Positions 26,150 through 39,046 of a stretch of DNA of 64,000 bases are shown here, in pieces; within the stretch, counting starts at the first letter, position 1, and the number at the start of each line of letters is the position of its first letter. The notes under the pieces were generated by a model, which saw only the letters and a list, made by a program, of their open reading frames with translations, made no database searches and was not told where the DNA came from. The translations under genes and the position numbers were made by a program. Origin of the DNA: Orthonyx spaldingii (lineage: Eukaryota > Chordata > Aves > Passeriformes > Orthonychidae); contig VZTJ01003852.1 in assembly GCA_013397795.1 (NCBI GenBank), forward strand, positions 105,840 to 169,839, written 5' to 3'.

Positions 26150-27080
26150 GGAATGAAAGAGCGTGGAGATTTGAAATTGCAGGGAATGGAGACAAGGCGG
26201 TGCAGAGGACGAGCTGCCTGGGGGGCAGGCGGCCCCAGACCAGTGCCGCACTGCTATGGAAAATAAGCCCCGGGGCGGCGAGCAGGAGCGAGGCTGAGCT
26301 GGCGCGGGCGCTGAGCGTAGCCGAGCGCAGGTGACACCAGAGCCCGCAGCAGCCCCGGGGTCCCGAAGCAGCGCCGCGGGTTGGGCTGACAGCGGGGGCT
26401 CGGCGCCGAGGCGCGCAGGGACGGCGGCGCTGGCGGCGCTCGGCGCGGTGAGTACCTCGGGAGGAGCCGGGAGCCACCGCACGGCACGGGCACCGGAGCG
26501 GGCGGGGAACGCGAAGCGGCCGTGCCGCCTGCAGCAGAGGCGCGCTGGGCTGGGCTGGGCTATGCGGGGCTGGGCTGTGCGGGGCTGTCCCGGCGCGGGG
26601 CTCCCGGGGCCGGGGGCGGCGGCCCCTCGGAGGCGCGGCGGGCCGGGAGCGCGGCTGCCGCAGCGGGGTAACTCGCGGTCATCNNNNNNNNNNNNNNNNN
26701 NNNNNNNNNNNNNNNNNNNNNNNNNNNNNNNNNNNNNNNNNNNNNNNNNNNNNNNNNNNNNNNNNNNNNNCAGCCGAGCTGTCCCTGTGGCAGCCCTGCG
26801 GCCCGGGCGGTGGCCGCCGTCCCCGCCCCAGCTCTGCTTCGCATAGGTGAACCGAACCGGCGTACTGGGAAGGCGTCGCGTGTGAAGCTCCCAAAGCTGT
26901 TGTCTTGGGAGAAAAAAGTACATCCCCTGCCTTCGGGCTGCTCCCGAAACAGGCTGTAAGCCTGTACGAAATAGAGGTGCACGCCTGATGCAAGCTGCCC
27001 ATTCCCTAGGTACCAAGGGGAGAAAAATGTCCGCTATTTGAGCCAACTCCGCCGTCCCCGGGGACGGGGCACCACGCGTG
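26150..27080 (+). promoter_or_regulatory. SLC16A14: SLC16A14 CpG-island promoter and first exon
   Basis: GC/CpG-rich island about 4 kb upstream of the first coding exon, with GGGGCGG-type Sp1 boxes near 26270. A strong plus-strand splice donor (GCG followed by GTGAGTACC) ends a probable non-coding exon 1 at 26447. The start site is not visible; no convincing TATA box is present, as expected for a CpG-island promoter. The island is interrupted by an assembly gap. The long minus-strand open frame across the gap is an artefact of GC composition and unknown residues. Confidence 0.65.
26684..26770. other. Assembly gap (87 N)
   Basis: A run of 87 undetermined bases lies inside the GC-rich island, just after the predicted first-exon donor. 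GC-rich islands are typical drop-out regions, so the true length may differ. Confidence 1.
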
Positions 27081-30000
27081 GGTCACACCGGGGCACAGCA
27101 GCACCTGAGCAGGGCTTGGGAAACATCTCTCAGGGAAGGGCAGCAGAGCAGCACGCCCGGTCTGGAAATGGAACTGCTGCCGACTTTATGCAAACTTGTG
27201 ACCCTGGCAATTAGTTTAGCTTTTAAAGCATTTAATTTCCCTGATTTTGTGTTCCTTGCCGGGCATGCACTGTCAATCACGAGAGCTCTGACTGGCAGAG
27301 GTGGCTGGCGTCCACATCGCCATGAAGTTGTTGACAGCTGAAGTGCTGGGCATGTTAGCAAGGTGAAGTCAGACTGCCAAAACATATGACAACCTAAATA
27401 AACCATGTTTTTAGCAATGTTTCCTCTGTATGCCTTTAGCAACCAAATAATTACATTTGGCATGTTTACTGGGAATATTGCAAAGTAAAACTCGTTACTA
27501 TTTATAATGCATTTATGAGTTATCCATTGGAAGTGCCTTTAAAGTACAGTTTTATTCTATAGTTTTTAACACTGAGCCAGTCAAATGCTGGAAGAGGTTG
27601 ACCAAATATATGTAAATTATTCATCATATGGACTTTTTATATCAAGAGCAGATGTTTTTCAGTGATCTAGTTGAACTACAAGCTGGAGAGTCATAGCTTC
27701 ACTGATGGTACATGGAATTTGGGTGTTTTGCTGCTAACTTTGGTCTTATTACAGCACCTGCATTTGTCCCTAAAATAGCTCATGAGTCAGGTTTTCAAAA
27801 AAGCTCAGCATCTTTGGAGGCACTAATGCTTGGGCCATTTTTACAAGAGCTCTGCATATTTTGTGTGCATATAGTCTAAAAAGCTTTTCTGGGAAAAAAA
27901 AAAATCTAGTTCTTTTCCAGGCGACCAAACAAGAATCCAGATTCTCCTGCCTTTAAATGAAATTCCTTCTGAGGGGCTGTATTCAAACACTGTTACTGTG
28001 AGTGGGTCTTCAATGCCTTGCTTATTGGGGAAACTGGCTGGCTTCACAAATCAGCTGCTGTCATTTTCATTACAGTTTCTCTAGGATTTCACAATTGCAG
28101 AGTCCCTTGGGCTCCTCTGTCTTTCATGAGCCTGTTCTTCGCAGTGCTGTGGTGTGGGAAGAAGGTTGAAGGCAGGTAAGTGCCTTCCTCCTGGGTGCAA
28201 CAGGCCATGGGATGATCAGTCAGTCCTGGGGAGGGGATCCAGGCATCCAGTCCTTGCTTTATCCGGAGACTGAGAGTTTGTGCAGTTATTGGAGATGACC
28301 TCCTCTGCTTTTGAGTGTATTCACTCTGAATTTTTGACCTTAGTGAAAAGTTAATAGTATGAAAGTAATAATAAGCAAGAATTCAGTTCAAATGGAAAAT
28401 ACATGCATTTTCTGAAGATTTGTGGGGGTTGATTACAAGCATGACATTAACTTTCATCTACTCAATCTAAGCCTGTTCTGTTAGCAAGACTGCAAAGAGG
28501 AGTGTCATAACTTTGCAGCTCAATATCAATTCTTTTTCTTCAAATAATTTAAAATATATAAAAGATGTGCCTGTTTCCTGTTCAAAGAAGAAATTTTTTG
28601 CATCCAGTATCAGGATTCAGGTGTGCACAAAACCAGTCAAAAGTATAAGAGAGAAAGGTGAGGCTTTACATTTAATCTTCACTTGGAATCTTCAGTTACA
28701 TAATTTTGTATTCTATTATCTAAGATGCACTGTAATATCCCTCATACATTTTCATTAATGTTATACAGAGCATGTGCAACAGCTTGCAATTTTCCTTCAT
28801 TCTGTTACTTCTCATTATTTCCCATTAGCATGATTATTCACTGTGTTTATCACCTTTATAGAGCTAGTCTCTCTCTGCCTTCTGAGTGGGCTGAATCCTC
28901 TCTAAGTAGTCCTGTAACCTACAGCAACAGAGGGTCTGGCTCCAAGTACATTATCAGGAAAAGGTTGAGGAGTCAACTTTAAGACCTACCTTTTGTAGAG
29001 GAAGAGTGAGGTATAATTGTGACTAGGGCTGTCCTCTTTAATTTAATTAGCAATTTAATTTAATAATTGTGATCGGGCTGTCCTTTTATGGTCAAAAACC
29101 AGTCTGCACCACCACATGGCTCTGACTTGTTCCCCTGCTGCCCAACTTGCCTCAAACACCCTGCAGGACCTCTACAAGAACCTCTAAGCACCAACCCCAT
29201 TCCTTGTTTCTCAGTTTGGAGAGGACCTGGAAGGCATTTCAGTATCTGTTTCCACTGGCAACTCATCAACTGAGCCCAGCCTGTCTGCCTGTGCAGCAAG
29301 TGTTAACGTACACAGTTCTTGTTCTTCCTGACTGTGTCACCAATACCTCCCATGGCCAAGTTAGGGCTAGTGGCAACTTAGTCACTAAAGAACATCCATC
29401 TATGAAAAATTTGCTACCTGGAGTGCAACATATTTTAGCTGCAGCTCATTTATGAGGCAGATCAGTGTGCTCTTGGAAGAACCTACATGCTCAAACTGCC
29501 CTTAGTTACCCATGATTACCTGCACTGCAAGGAAGGGTCAGGTGGCACTTGGCTACAAAGAGAATTTAGGCAGCAGCCAGGCTGGAGAGGCTGCACACAT
29601 CAACAGCTGTTCACTGGTGTCTGGGACTGGCCAGCTCTGACTCCAGCTGTGGATTACTGTGGAATGCCTCAGGGCCATCTCTGTGTGTTTAGCTAGCAAT
29701 AAGAAAAAAATCAAAACAGTTTGGAAAGGTAGTAACTTGAGAAGCAAAATGTACTCACGTATTTAAAGACAAATTTTCAGTTGGTAAACAATCTGGGTTA
29801 GTCTGTTCACTGTCTGCAGCAGTGAGAAGCCAGCCCAGAGGCACACATTCTGAGGGCTCACAGGAAACATAAGGAGTTTTTTAAAACTATTTTTGATAAC
29901 TTTCTTCTCTCTTTCAACTGTCATGAAGCTGATGTTTCTTTTTATTTCTCTGGAGAAGAAAAGAAGACAAAAAATTACCATCTCTGGTAATTTGTATCAC

Positions 30001-30998
30001 TGCATTTCTAGTCTCCATGGAAACATATGCGGTGCTCCACAGCTGGGTAAGATTTGAATCTGTTGCAGCAGAAATCAGATGGAGGGAAGACTGGATTCTT
30101 CACCTTGACTATTAATCAATTAAAAGTGGTTTTGAAATTATTTTCACCCTGTGTTGCAAACTTCACTTAGAGTAACAAGAGAATAAATCGAAGTAATCAA
30201 ATTAAGATAGTATAGCCTGATCTTATGTATGCCTATGCACACCTATGCACATAACTCTGCCACTCAGTTTGATTCTCATAGGCATTGACATTAATTTGGA
30301 AGAATTCTTTGTTTTTAGCAGGATTATAAGGATTAATACTATGGAAATTGAAAGCATAATAGCAAACTGTTGTCAAGTTGACTCTAATAAAAAGCTTTCC
30401 AGAGAGGTAGTAACAATCACCTTGTTGTGATTTATGTAAGCAAAGCATTTAGAAAATTAGGCATCTTAATTCCTTATTTATGCTGTCTTCATTTTTGTTC
30501 TTCCACTGCTAAGGAAGAAATACATCCCCAAACTGGTTTCCTCTGAAAAGATGTGGTAACTTCATCTACCTGCTGCTTTGGAATTTCATTTCTTTACTCC
30601 AAGCTTTATGAACTTGAACACAAAGGCACATCTTCTTACTGGGACAGCAGAAGGTGACACAAAGAAGTAATATACAGAGAGAGACCAGTCTTTTCTGTGA
30701 CCATAGTCAACCCATGAAGAGTGAGTGCTCTCAGCCACCTAAAAGTAAGTAAAATATATAGTAATGGAAATAATGCAGCCTACTGTCAGCCTGTAAATAC
30801 TCCTGCATAGACAGTCATGATAGTAAGGTACACAAAGAAATAAATTAATTGGACAATTTTCTAAGATTTTACATTTGAACAATGAAAGCACAGTATTCAC
30901 TACAACTGCATTAACTACAGTGGTGAAATATGATAGTGATTTATGGTATTCACTATAACCAAACTACAAAATCTGATCATTTTGTATGTATTTTTTAG
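27081..30998 (+). other. SLC16A14: SLC16A14 intron 1
   Basis: Presumed intron between the donor at 26448 and the acceptor before the first coding exon (30998 or 31020). It is mostly AT-rich, with no repeat larger than a local 28-bp duplication near 29012-29090. One exon-like segment with excellent splice signals lies at 28076-28175 and may be an alternative untranslated exon. Confidence 0.5.
28076..28175 (+). other. Candidate untranslated exon
   Basis: A pyrimidine-rich acceptor (TCATTTTCATTACAG) is followed 100 bp later by a full-consensus donor, CAG|GTAAGT. It lies between the SLC16A14 promoter and its first coding exon and is in the same orientation. It contains an ATG that would open a short upstream frame if included. 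This is splice-signal evidence only. Confidence 0.3.
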
Positions 30999-31035
30999 GT
31001 GTTTACTGCATTTGCTTCAGAATACTGTGGAGAAA

Positions 31036-31297
31036 ATGTATGCTAGTCGAGAGGATATTGGATATGATTTTGGAGATGACTCAAAAGTTGGAAGTAAGCC
31101 AATTAAACCTAATCCAAACATCGATGGAGGATGGGCTTGGATGATTGTACTTTCCTCTTTCCTTGTGCACATCCTCATCATGGGTTCCCAAATGGCCCTT
31201 GGAATACTCAACATGGAATGGCTTGAAGAGTTTAATCAAAGTCGTGGCTTAACAGCATGGGTTAGCTCCCTCAGCATGGGCATCACACTTATTGTAG
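31036..31297 (+). CDS. SLC16A14: SLC16A14 coding exon 1
   Basis: Encodes residues 1-87: the cytoplasmic N-terminus, the DGGWAW signature and TM1 into TM2. The upstream acceptor is TTTTTTAG at 30998 or TTTGCTTCAG at 31020; either leaves only a short leader before the ATG. The donor is GTATGT at 31298. Reading on into the intron gives a stop within about 15 codons. Confidence 0.93.
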
Positions 31298-34200
31298 GTA
31301 TGTACCAGCATCATATATTTCAAAATTATACAGATTTTTAGAATATGTTTGCCATTCATCCCTAAAGTATTTTCTTACAGTTGTCCTGAGTTGACCTTTT
31401 AAAGTCACCAGGACAAGTTTTACAATCTAGATGGAGACAGGGAGTAACAGACAAGATGATTGGGAATAGTTAGTCCAGGAGACTGCATGAGCAGGAAAGG
31501 AAGCCTGTGACTTCCAGGTCTCACTAGAATTAAGAAAACATGATCTGTGAAGCTTGGGGTCTTCCCCATACTCTGTCTGTGAGAAGAAAATGTTGAATTT
31601 GCACAGTTTATATTTCAGTTTGACAGCTGAATTAAAATTTATTTTTAAGCTGTGGTTGGATCAACCCCAAATAATATCTGGAGGAAATGTTCATGTATGT
31701 ATGTACATACACACCTATGACTCCCTAAATGAAGATTGAAAAAGTTGTGTTTAGATCTGCCTGAAATATTCCACTGAAAACAAACTAAAAAATGCTTAAC
31801 TTCTGGTTACTTGTGAAAGTCTTGCACTCACACCGCATCAGCATTGGGAACAAGTGTTTCAGAGTATTCCTCTGTTTAAACTGTCCCTTCTTCATGGGGC
31901 AACTTTGATTTTAGGTCTTGTGGGTATTTGCTAAGTATTTAATCAGTTGGTTGCATTTCTTTTTCCACGATTTTAAGAAGTAATATGAAAAATAAACTGA
32001 GTTGCATGAGTTGCCTGACGTTTAACATTTTATTTAAAACATTAAGAAACTTATAGTGAAAAATTATTAGAGCATAAAGAATTAAATAAATAATTTATCA
32101 TTTCTTGCATGTTTTTTAACAGGTCCTTTTATTGGTTTATTCATCAGCATGTGTGGGTGCCGCACGACAGCTATTATTGGAGGGATACTGAATGCCCTGG
32201 GTTGGATACTGAGTGCCTACGCCTCAAATGTGCACTACCTCTTCCTCACCTTTGGAGTGACAGCTGGTGAGAGCTGCACTAATGTTGGAAGGTTCTTTCA
32301 ATTAATTTTGATTCCCTTGAAGCTTATCTGAGTGAGTAAAGAGGGCGGGTAGACTGTAAAGTTATTCCAGCTCTGCTTTCACACTTTTTACAGCTTGTTA
32401 TCTTTATAGAAAACTTATTTACTCAGTGGATTGGGCCCAGTGACTTCTGTTGTCATTTAAATCTACCATATGAAGGTGGTACTTTTATCAGTTTCACCCA
32501 AGTGAATACATTAGAGGACATTTTAAATTAGGAAAATTAGTGTAACCCAAACTCTAACAAGTAAAATTTAAAGATGAATTTTATATCTAGCTAACTCCTC
32601 TACTTGTCACAGGAAGAAATAACAAATGTTTTCTCCAGAAGTTGCTCCACATTAATAAAATACTGGATTGTGATAACTCTGCACTGCTTCAAAACCCATT
32701 TTAAAGGGTGAAGTGGGTTACAGCTGGTAGGCAGCTAAGCTTCACACAGCTTCTCACTCACTCTCCCACACTGGAATGGAGTTGGGAAACATCTTCTGCA
32801 CACACCTGTTCCAATCCAAATTCTTCTATGAGGAATTTGCTATAAGAAAAAATGGTGAATTGCGCATGATATGTTTGCACAATTCATGGCTTTCTGCTCG
32901 AAGTATATGTCATGAATACCCTGGTTTTTAACTACAGGTGAGGGGTTTTCTACAGAATTAGACACCTGCCTTATAAGACTGAGCAGCTACTGTGTGGCCC
33001 TCCCTGGAGTGCCCGAAGGGAACCAACCTGGAAGCCACCTGAGGTCCCACCACTGCACTAATCCCATGTGCTGACTCCTCAAATACGTGTCACAGTCACT
33101 ATGGCTCCACAGTTACTGAACAAGGACAGAAACTCAGTGTGAATCTTCGTTGCTGGGGAACTTAGGTGAAAGGAACAAGATGTGCTCACTAGGCAGTTTG
33201 GGTCACTGATACCATCAGATGTGGGTATTATAAATGGAGATATTTCAAAATAGGCTGTGTCTATGTTCCCATAGTAACTGTCACTGATTGGTTGTGGGAC
33301 ATTTGTAACTTTCCAGTGTTGTCATGCTGACCTGAGATAAAGGTTTTATATTCCGTGTGTTTAGTTTTCCCAGCAATTAATATCAGTATTGTATTCTCAT
33401 TGGAATGAGTACTGCAGATTTTGGAAAACACTACAAGACAGAAATGAAGCTAACATCAGAATTGAATATTTATTATTGGTTTTACTACTATGCTTACACA
33501 AAAGTTAGGAATAAAACTGGTTTGTTTTTCACTGCTTTTTATGTTGTTGGCAAAAAGTTCAGATCTATTTAGTTTGTGGTTTTTTTTTCATAGGCATTGG
33601 AAGTGGCATGGTTTATCTGCCTGCAGTGGTCATGGTAGGGCAGTATTTTCAGAAGAGAAGAGCGCTTGCACAAGGGCTCAGTACCACGGGAACAGGGTTT
33701 GGAGCTTTCCTAATGACTGCCTTACTGAAGTACCTCTGCACTGAATTTGGGTGGAGGAATGCCATGTTCATCCAGGGGGCCATCTCGCTGAACCTCTGTG
33801 TCTGTGGGGCACTTATGAGACCACTTTCTCCCAAAGACCTCAGTGAAAAATATATGGTGAGAAGTGACAGTGAAGAAAATCGGGCAAAAACTCTGTCCCA
33901 TTCTACAGAAACTATGAAATCTAATGGAGTCCTCGGTGAAGAACCAGAGAAAAAAGAAGAGGCAGCAAATGAAGAAGTGCTTGGCAGTGTGCAGCACATA
34001 GAAATTGGAGGTAAATCTGGAGGTGGAAGGAGTATGTATGGACTGCGCATCCTTAAGACAGTGAGCCAGCTGACAGTTACAGTCAGGAAGGGCTTTGCAC
34101 TCTGGTACTCCAGCTACTTTGGAGCTACATCACTGTTTACCAATAGAGTATTCGTGGCCTTTATCATTTGGGCTTTGTTTGCCTATAGCAGCTTTGTCAT

Positions 34201-36288
34201 TCCCTTTATTCACCTTCCAGAAATAGTCAAGCAGTACAACTTATCCAGGCAGGACAATGTATTTCCTTTGACATCCATTATAGCCATTGTTCATATTTTT
34301 GGTAAAGTGATCCTTGGAATCATCTCTGATCTCCCGTGCATCAGCACATGGAATGTCTTCCTCATGGCTAACTTTACACTGGTCACCTGCATTCTTACTT
34401 TGCCACTAATGCAAACATACGTTGGCCTGGCTGTGGTTTGTGCTCTAATAGGATTTTCTAGTGGCTACTTTTCTCTAATGCCTGTTGTGACTGAAGATTT
34501 AGTTGGAACTAAACACCTTGCAAATGCCTATGGCATCATCATTTGTGCCAATGGAATATCTGCTTTGTTTGGACCACCCTTTGCAGGTAAAAAATTCAAA
34601 TTGCTAACCAACAGATGTTTGTGTAATGACTGTGTGACACTTTATATTATTGCACTTTCTTATGCTATGAGTACGTGTAGTTAACAAAATCACAGCTGCT
34701 CCAGAATGGATGTAACATGGAGCTTTACATTGTACAGATTTACAGGTCACAAGTGCTGGGTTCCAGCTCACTGTCCTCACATTGCAAATTACAGTTCTTG
34801 GACATAACTCCAAATCTATTACAATCTATCCTTGCAATGGTACATTTCTTTAAAATAGTATCATACACTTTTTTTTTTTTTAAATGAGAAAGGTGTAACA
34901 TATTTTTTCATGTTTTGTGTAGTATATACACTATACATACACATTTCTTTACCCACAAGAAAAAATGGTGATTAGTTCTCAAGGCAGGCAGCTGTTTGTA
35001 CCACAGCATTACCCCAGGTAATGGGGAATGTGCATGTATAGTGCATATACACACCCACCATGTGCTGTGTGTTTGGGTGTCACCCCTCCAAGCTGCCAAT
35101 GGATGTGTTGATTTAACTAACTTTGCTTTGCCTTCCTTCAGCCAGAAATACCTACTTTGGGGACTGCACTGCTTATAACCTCTTTACTGCCATCCCCACC
35201 AGAAGGGAGAATTGTATGTATGTCATCCCCAGAGTTACTTAGGTTTAAACAGACATTCATTATAAATTTCTTCATAGAAGGAGGCGGGGGAGTACAGAAG
35301 AGATACAGGTACTGATTGTCAGTACTATACCAGACTCCAGCTCTCTTTTACAGAGATGGTGATCAGAAGAAAGTAGTAAGAAACCTTGGCAGTCATGGCC
35401 ATGGTCAGCCAGGGGCAGCTCTAGGCTGAGGGGAAGCCAGCAGCAGCACGAGCACCCAGAGAAGTGAGAGCCCCTTCTCTCCCCCCCCACTGAGTGAGTG
35501 ACACAAGTGAGAAGAAAGCTCGCTCAGTGCCCCTTGAAAAGCAGCAGTGTTTTACTCTGCCATGTTCCTTCAGCACCTTCCAGTCTGTGCTAAACCTGTC
35601 TCTGTATTTGGTCTTTGGTTACCAAGCAAATTGGATGCAAGCAGCTGATGTAAAGAGAGCTTCTGATCCTGTGGGTACATTGCAATGCAGCCAGCGTGGT
35701 GCGAGGGAATTTTGCTAGTTTGGGTTCTCAAGCCTTCCCGAAGTAACTTCAATGTGTTTTTGCAAAGGAATTGAGGCTGGAATGAGAGTCATTGCAGTAC
35801 TGAGATTGTATCTCTTGAACAGTCTTCTGTTGGTATGTGAGTCTTGGAGACAGCTATGGGGAATGTGTTTGCTTGCACAAGGCACAGGATTGAACCAACC
35901 AGTATTGGACATTTCACAGAGGCAGTGGTAGGGTGGAAGAAGTAACTGGTTTGGGATTACAAAATGTTGATTTTAAAATCAGACCTGTGATAACCTGTGT
36001 GAAAAATATTTTTCCACAAAGCATCTATGGATTTGACAGAAATGTTGTGAAAGAAATGTGAAGTATTTTTTGTATTTTCCCATGCAATGTACCTTTTTGT
36101 CAAGCTTTGTAACAAACATGTTTTGTCCTTATTTTCCAGGTTGGATCTATGACATCACACAAAAATACGATTTTTCTTTTTACATAGCTGGATTGCTATA
36201 CATGGTGGGAATAATATTTTTACTTATACAACCTTGTATTCAAAAGAAAGAACCGAGAGAAAAATCTACAGAAGAAGCACAAATATAG
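31036..36288 (+). CDS. SLC16A14: Monocarboxylate transporter 14 (SLC16A14), four coding exons
   Basis: Join 31036-31297, 32123-32266, 33594-34586 and 36140-36288: 1548 nt, 515 aa plus stop, against 510 aa in human. This multi-pass plasma-membrane protein belongs to the MCT/SLC16 branch of the major facilitator superfamily; its substrate is not established. All three introns are GT-AG and phase 1. Seen directly: the family signature DGGWAW at residues 30-35 before TM1, and the second signature YFQKRRALAQGLSTTGTGFG around residues 153-172 (TM5). A long acidic and Ser-rich cytoplasmic loop runs from about 210 to 315 between TM6 and TM7, and the C-terminal tail is charged. The N-terminus (MYASREDIGYDF) and most TM segments are near-identical to what I recall of mammalian MCT14, which separates it from MCT9, 12 and 13. 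The start has A at -3 and no upstream ATG in the exon. No frameshift or missing motif is seen. Confidence 0.96.
32123..32266 (+). CDS. SLC16A14: SLC16A14 coding exon 2
   Basis: 144 nt encoding roughly residues 88-135 (TM2 end to TM4 start: PFIGLFISMCGCRTTAIIGG onward). Acceptor TTTTTTAACAG, donor GTGAGA. Skipping this exon would keep the reading frame but remove a membrane segment. Confidence 0.93.
33594..34586 (+). CDS. SLC16A14: SLC16A14 coding exon 3
   Basis: 993 nt encoding about residues 136-466. It carries TM4-TM6, the long acidic central loop and TM7 to TM11. Acceptor TTTTTTTTCATAG, donor GTAAAA. One exon carries most of the transporter, as in other MCT genes. Confidence 0.95.
36140..36288 (+). 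CDS. SLC16A14: SLC16A14 last coding exon
   Basis: Encodes residues 467-515: a WIYDITQKYDFSFYIAGLLY segment (TM12) and a basic/acidic tail ending before a TAG stop at 36286. The acceptor is TTATTTTCCAG. Confidence 0.94.
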
Positions 36289-36425
36289 AACAAATTCCAG
36301 AAGTTTTTTTTACAGAACTTTTTTGTTTTCATGTTCTATTGTTTGACAGTATGAAGATGTTTTTCTTATAGAACCAACCACATTTAGCTGCACCTAAGTG
36401 AAAAGCATATGTGTTCCATAATGCT

Positions 36426-36431
36426 AATAAA
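36426..36431 (+). promoter_or_regulatory. SLC16A14: Poly(A) signal of SLC16A14 (proximal)
   Basis: AATAAA lies 138 nt after the stop codon, in an AT-rich 3' UTR. Further AATAAA hexamers occur downstream (for example near 38179 and 38253), so longer 3' UTR isoforms are possible. Confidence 0.6.
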
Positions 36432-39040
36432 TTATTACAAAGATGCTTTTAAAATTAGTTAAGGTATTTTACTTTACAATTACCGAATACAGTGATTAAA
36501 AGCACACTGGTAGTATTTTAATATTAGAACAATGCTAAGAGCCTTTACCCTTGCTTCTCTTTTAGCTTTTCACCATTAACCGTTGGTGAAAAATCCATTG
36601 ACTGCAGTGCAGTTACTCTGATTTACACTAGTCCTATGAGAGAATTTGGTCAGGACATGAATGATTTATAAAAGTCCTTCCTACTATGTATTCAATCTGA
36701 TAAAAAGTTAGTTACTGAGTATAAGAAAATTATCATATTTCTTGCCTGGCTAGTCAAGTACTGTTGAAATAGTACTATAATAATTCCATCAATTCAGCAT
36801 ACTAAAATTACTATTTCTGTGATGCAAATCTGAAGAAAAGTTCTCATATATTTCTGAAGTGATTCAGTTGGATTCAATAGGTCCCTTCTAACTCACAATA
36901 TTCTACTTCAATGATTTTAGTTTTATTTTTAAAAGTATCAACTGCATCTAAAGTAGCCATCCTCAATACATAGGCTGCATTATAAATGCTGTGACACTTA
37001 GTGCACCTGAAGTAAAAAACCCATAAACGCAGAAACAGAAATACCATTGTGACTGGAAAATGTTTCCAGAAACAGTTGGCGGTCTCTGGCCCCTTTACCT
37101 AATTAGAATTATTGTAGTATTTAATAACATTGCCACTGACTCCTTCCATGGGAATGAACTCTACTACAGCACACTAAATTTTGTTATAATTTAATTGTTC
37201 ACAAATCCTGTTATATACGAGCAGTCATGTTGCTGCTGATAATGTACACCACAAACTGACTAAGATTCATCATGTTTGAGAAGTTCATTCACTAGAAAAT
37301 TAGCTACTGCAGAGCATGGAATAGCTAAAGAACATTTAAAATATTGAAATAAATATTCTTAACATTAAGCACCTGGTAATGCAGGTGTCATATGGTGTTA
37401 CAGGGCATAATTTTTTCAGCTTTGAGAGGTGAGTCATGTTAATTTTCCTATCAAGTAAGAGCCACTGTAAATTTTCATCCTCTTGGCTTTACGGAAGTTC
37501 TTTGCATGACAAATCAGGTTCTTAGTTTAATATTGCTACTGGAATTCCTTAAAAAGCAATTGAAACTACTCAATTATATTGAAGAACTATTGGGAAACAG
37601 TTCGGTATGCAAGAATATCAATATCCTGATCTTCTTTATAGCTGCAAGGTTGGTTAACAAAAAGTTCTGAATGTGTATTGTTCTATATTGCGATTCACCA
37701 GCTTCTTAGTGTTGCACTTCTACAACTGTTGGCAGGGGCATACTTTAAAGCAGATCACTGAAATGAGCCAAGTTTAAAAAGAAAACCTTAAGAAACCCTG
37801 AACTACTTTCAGATTTATATCAGTGCAAACATATAGTTATGTATAGCCTTTAAAACTCACATAAGACAACTGAAGTGGCACTGAACTGCAACACACGCTG
37901 TGAACACACAGTCAGTAACTTCTTAAAATCAGCTTTTGTTATTGGAGAAAATGTGCACGTAAATTTTCACATAAGTTCTTTGTTACAGGTTAAATGTCTT
38001 CTTGGTGGGAATGCTGCTGATAGCTCATTTGAACTGAGCTATCTTTTATTGGTGAAATATCTATTGAAGTGATGATTTCCCTCATTTTCCCTTTTTTATT
38101 TTAAAATATATGTACCTTTTATACATAGATCTTCACTTTGTCTTTTGTCAAAAGCAAGTTTATTTGCATATTACAGTAATAAATAATATGTTGTTCACTT
38201 GTGATATCTGCAATATATCTTTCTATAGAGGTCCTTACAGGGCCATATGTTGGGAATAAACTTATATTACCCAAAATTACACTTTCTGTTCATTTCTTAT
38301 GCTAATGTAGTATTCTAGCCACATAATGAAATTTCTATTTGTCACTACCCTAAAATGATCACAAAGAGAAAAGTATATATATAGAAGTGTTTCTTATATG
38401 TAAAAATCAACAATCACCAAATGTTTCCAGCATATAGGTATATAGTTGCAGACCAAAAAATTCTTAATCTAAATCAGCGAAGATTGAAGTATTAAAATAC
38501 AGGTTTATAAAGAAACAGAATTGTACAAGAATCCTGTATTCACAGTTCTTCATCAATTTATAAAATTCAAGTTTAGTACTTGGCATGTTAAAAAATCATA
38601 AACTCCTTACCCTTTTCAAATATTAAACTATTATATCCAAATACTGAAATCACTGTTTTTAATACTTGGGTCCTAAATCTAGTCAATTGTAAATGATGTA
38701 TTAATCAGCCTCTATAAATGACAGTGTCATAGCATCTTCTACAATCCATGGAGCACGTGTAGCATAGATAAAAAACAGAGAAGTCAGAATGAAGAAGTAC
38801 AAAGTAGCCACAACTTCTTCTATTGCAGTAACTGCTATGATGCTGATTAGAACACAATTTCAGGGCACCCAACATATTAAACACTGTAATATTTACATGT
38901 TGCTCCTAGTAAGACATACTTTGTTTTTCTTCTTTCAATCCTTAAAAAAATCTGTTTTCCCTGGTAAAGAAGACAAGTCCATGTGTCTGACCCGATAAAC
39001 AGCCATGCCCTATAACAACTGCTTCAATGGACAATGCACT
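36432..39040. other. Region between SLC16A14 and FBXO36 relic
   Basis: AT-rich convergent intergenic sequence holding possible longer SLC16A14 3' UTR. No coding segment was recognised apart from the CR1-like tail near 36.87 kb. Confidence 0.5.
36835..36915 (+). mobile_element. CR1-like 3' tail fragment
   Basis: A short relic containing ATAGGTCCCTTCTAACTCACA followed by an ATTCTACTTCAATGATT end, which resembles the last 60-80 bp of CR1. It is diverged and could be another LINE or LTR tail. Confidence 0.5.
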
Positions 39041-39046
39041 TTTATT
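39041..39046 (-). promoter_or_regulatory. FBXO36: Poly(A) signal overlapping the FBXO36 relic stop
   Basis: AATAAA on the minus strand shares its first A with the last base of the TGA stop (39048-39046). If ancestral, the gene had an almost zero-length 3' UTR before its cleavage signal. Confidence 0.45.

Noticed and set aside
26135..27046. 303-codon minus-strand frame across the SLC16A14 island
   Set aside because: It passes through 87 unknown bases and GC-rich sequence with few stops by composition; no recognisable domain.
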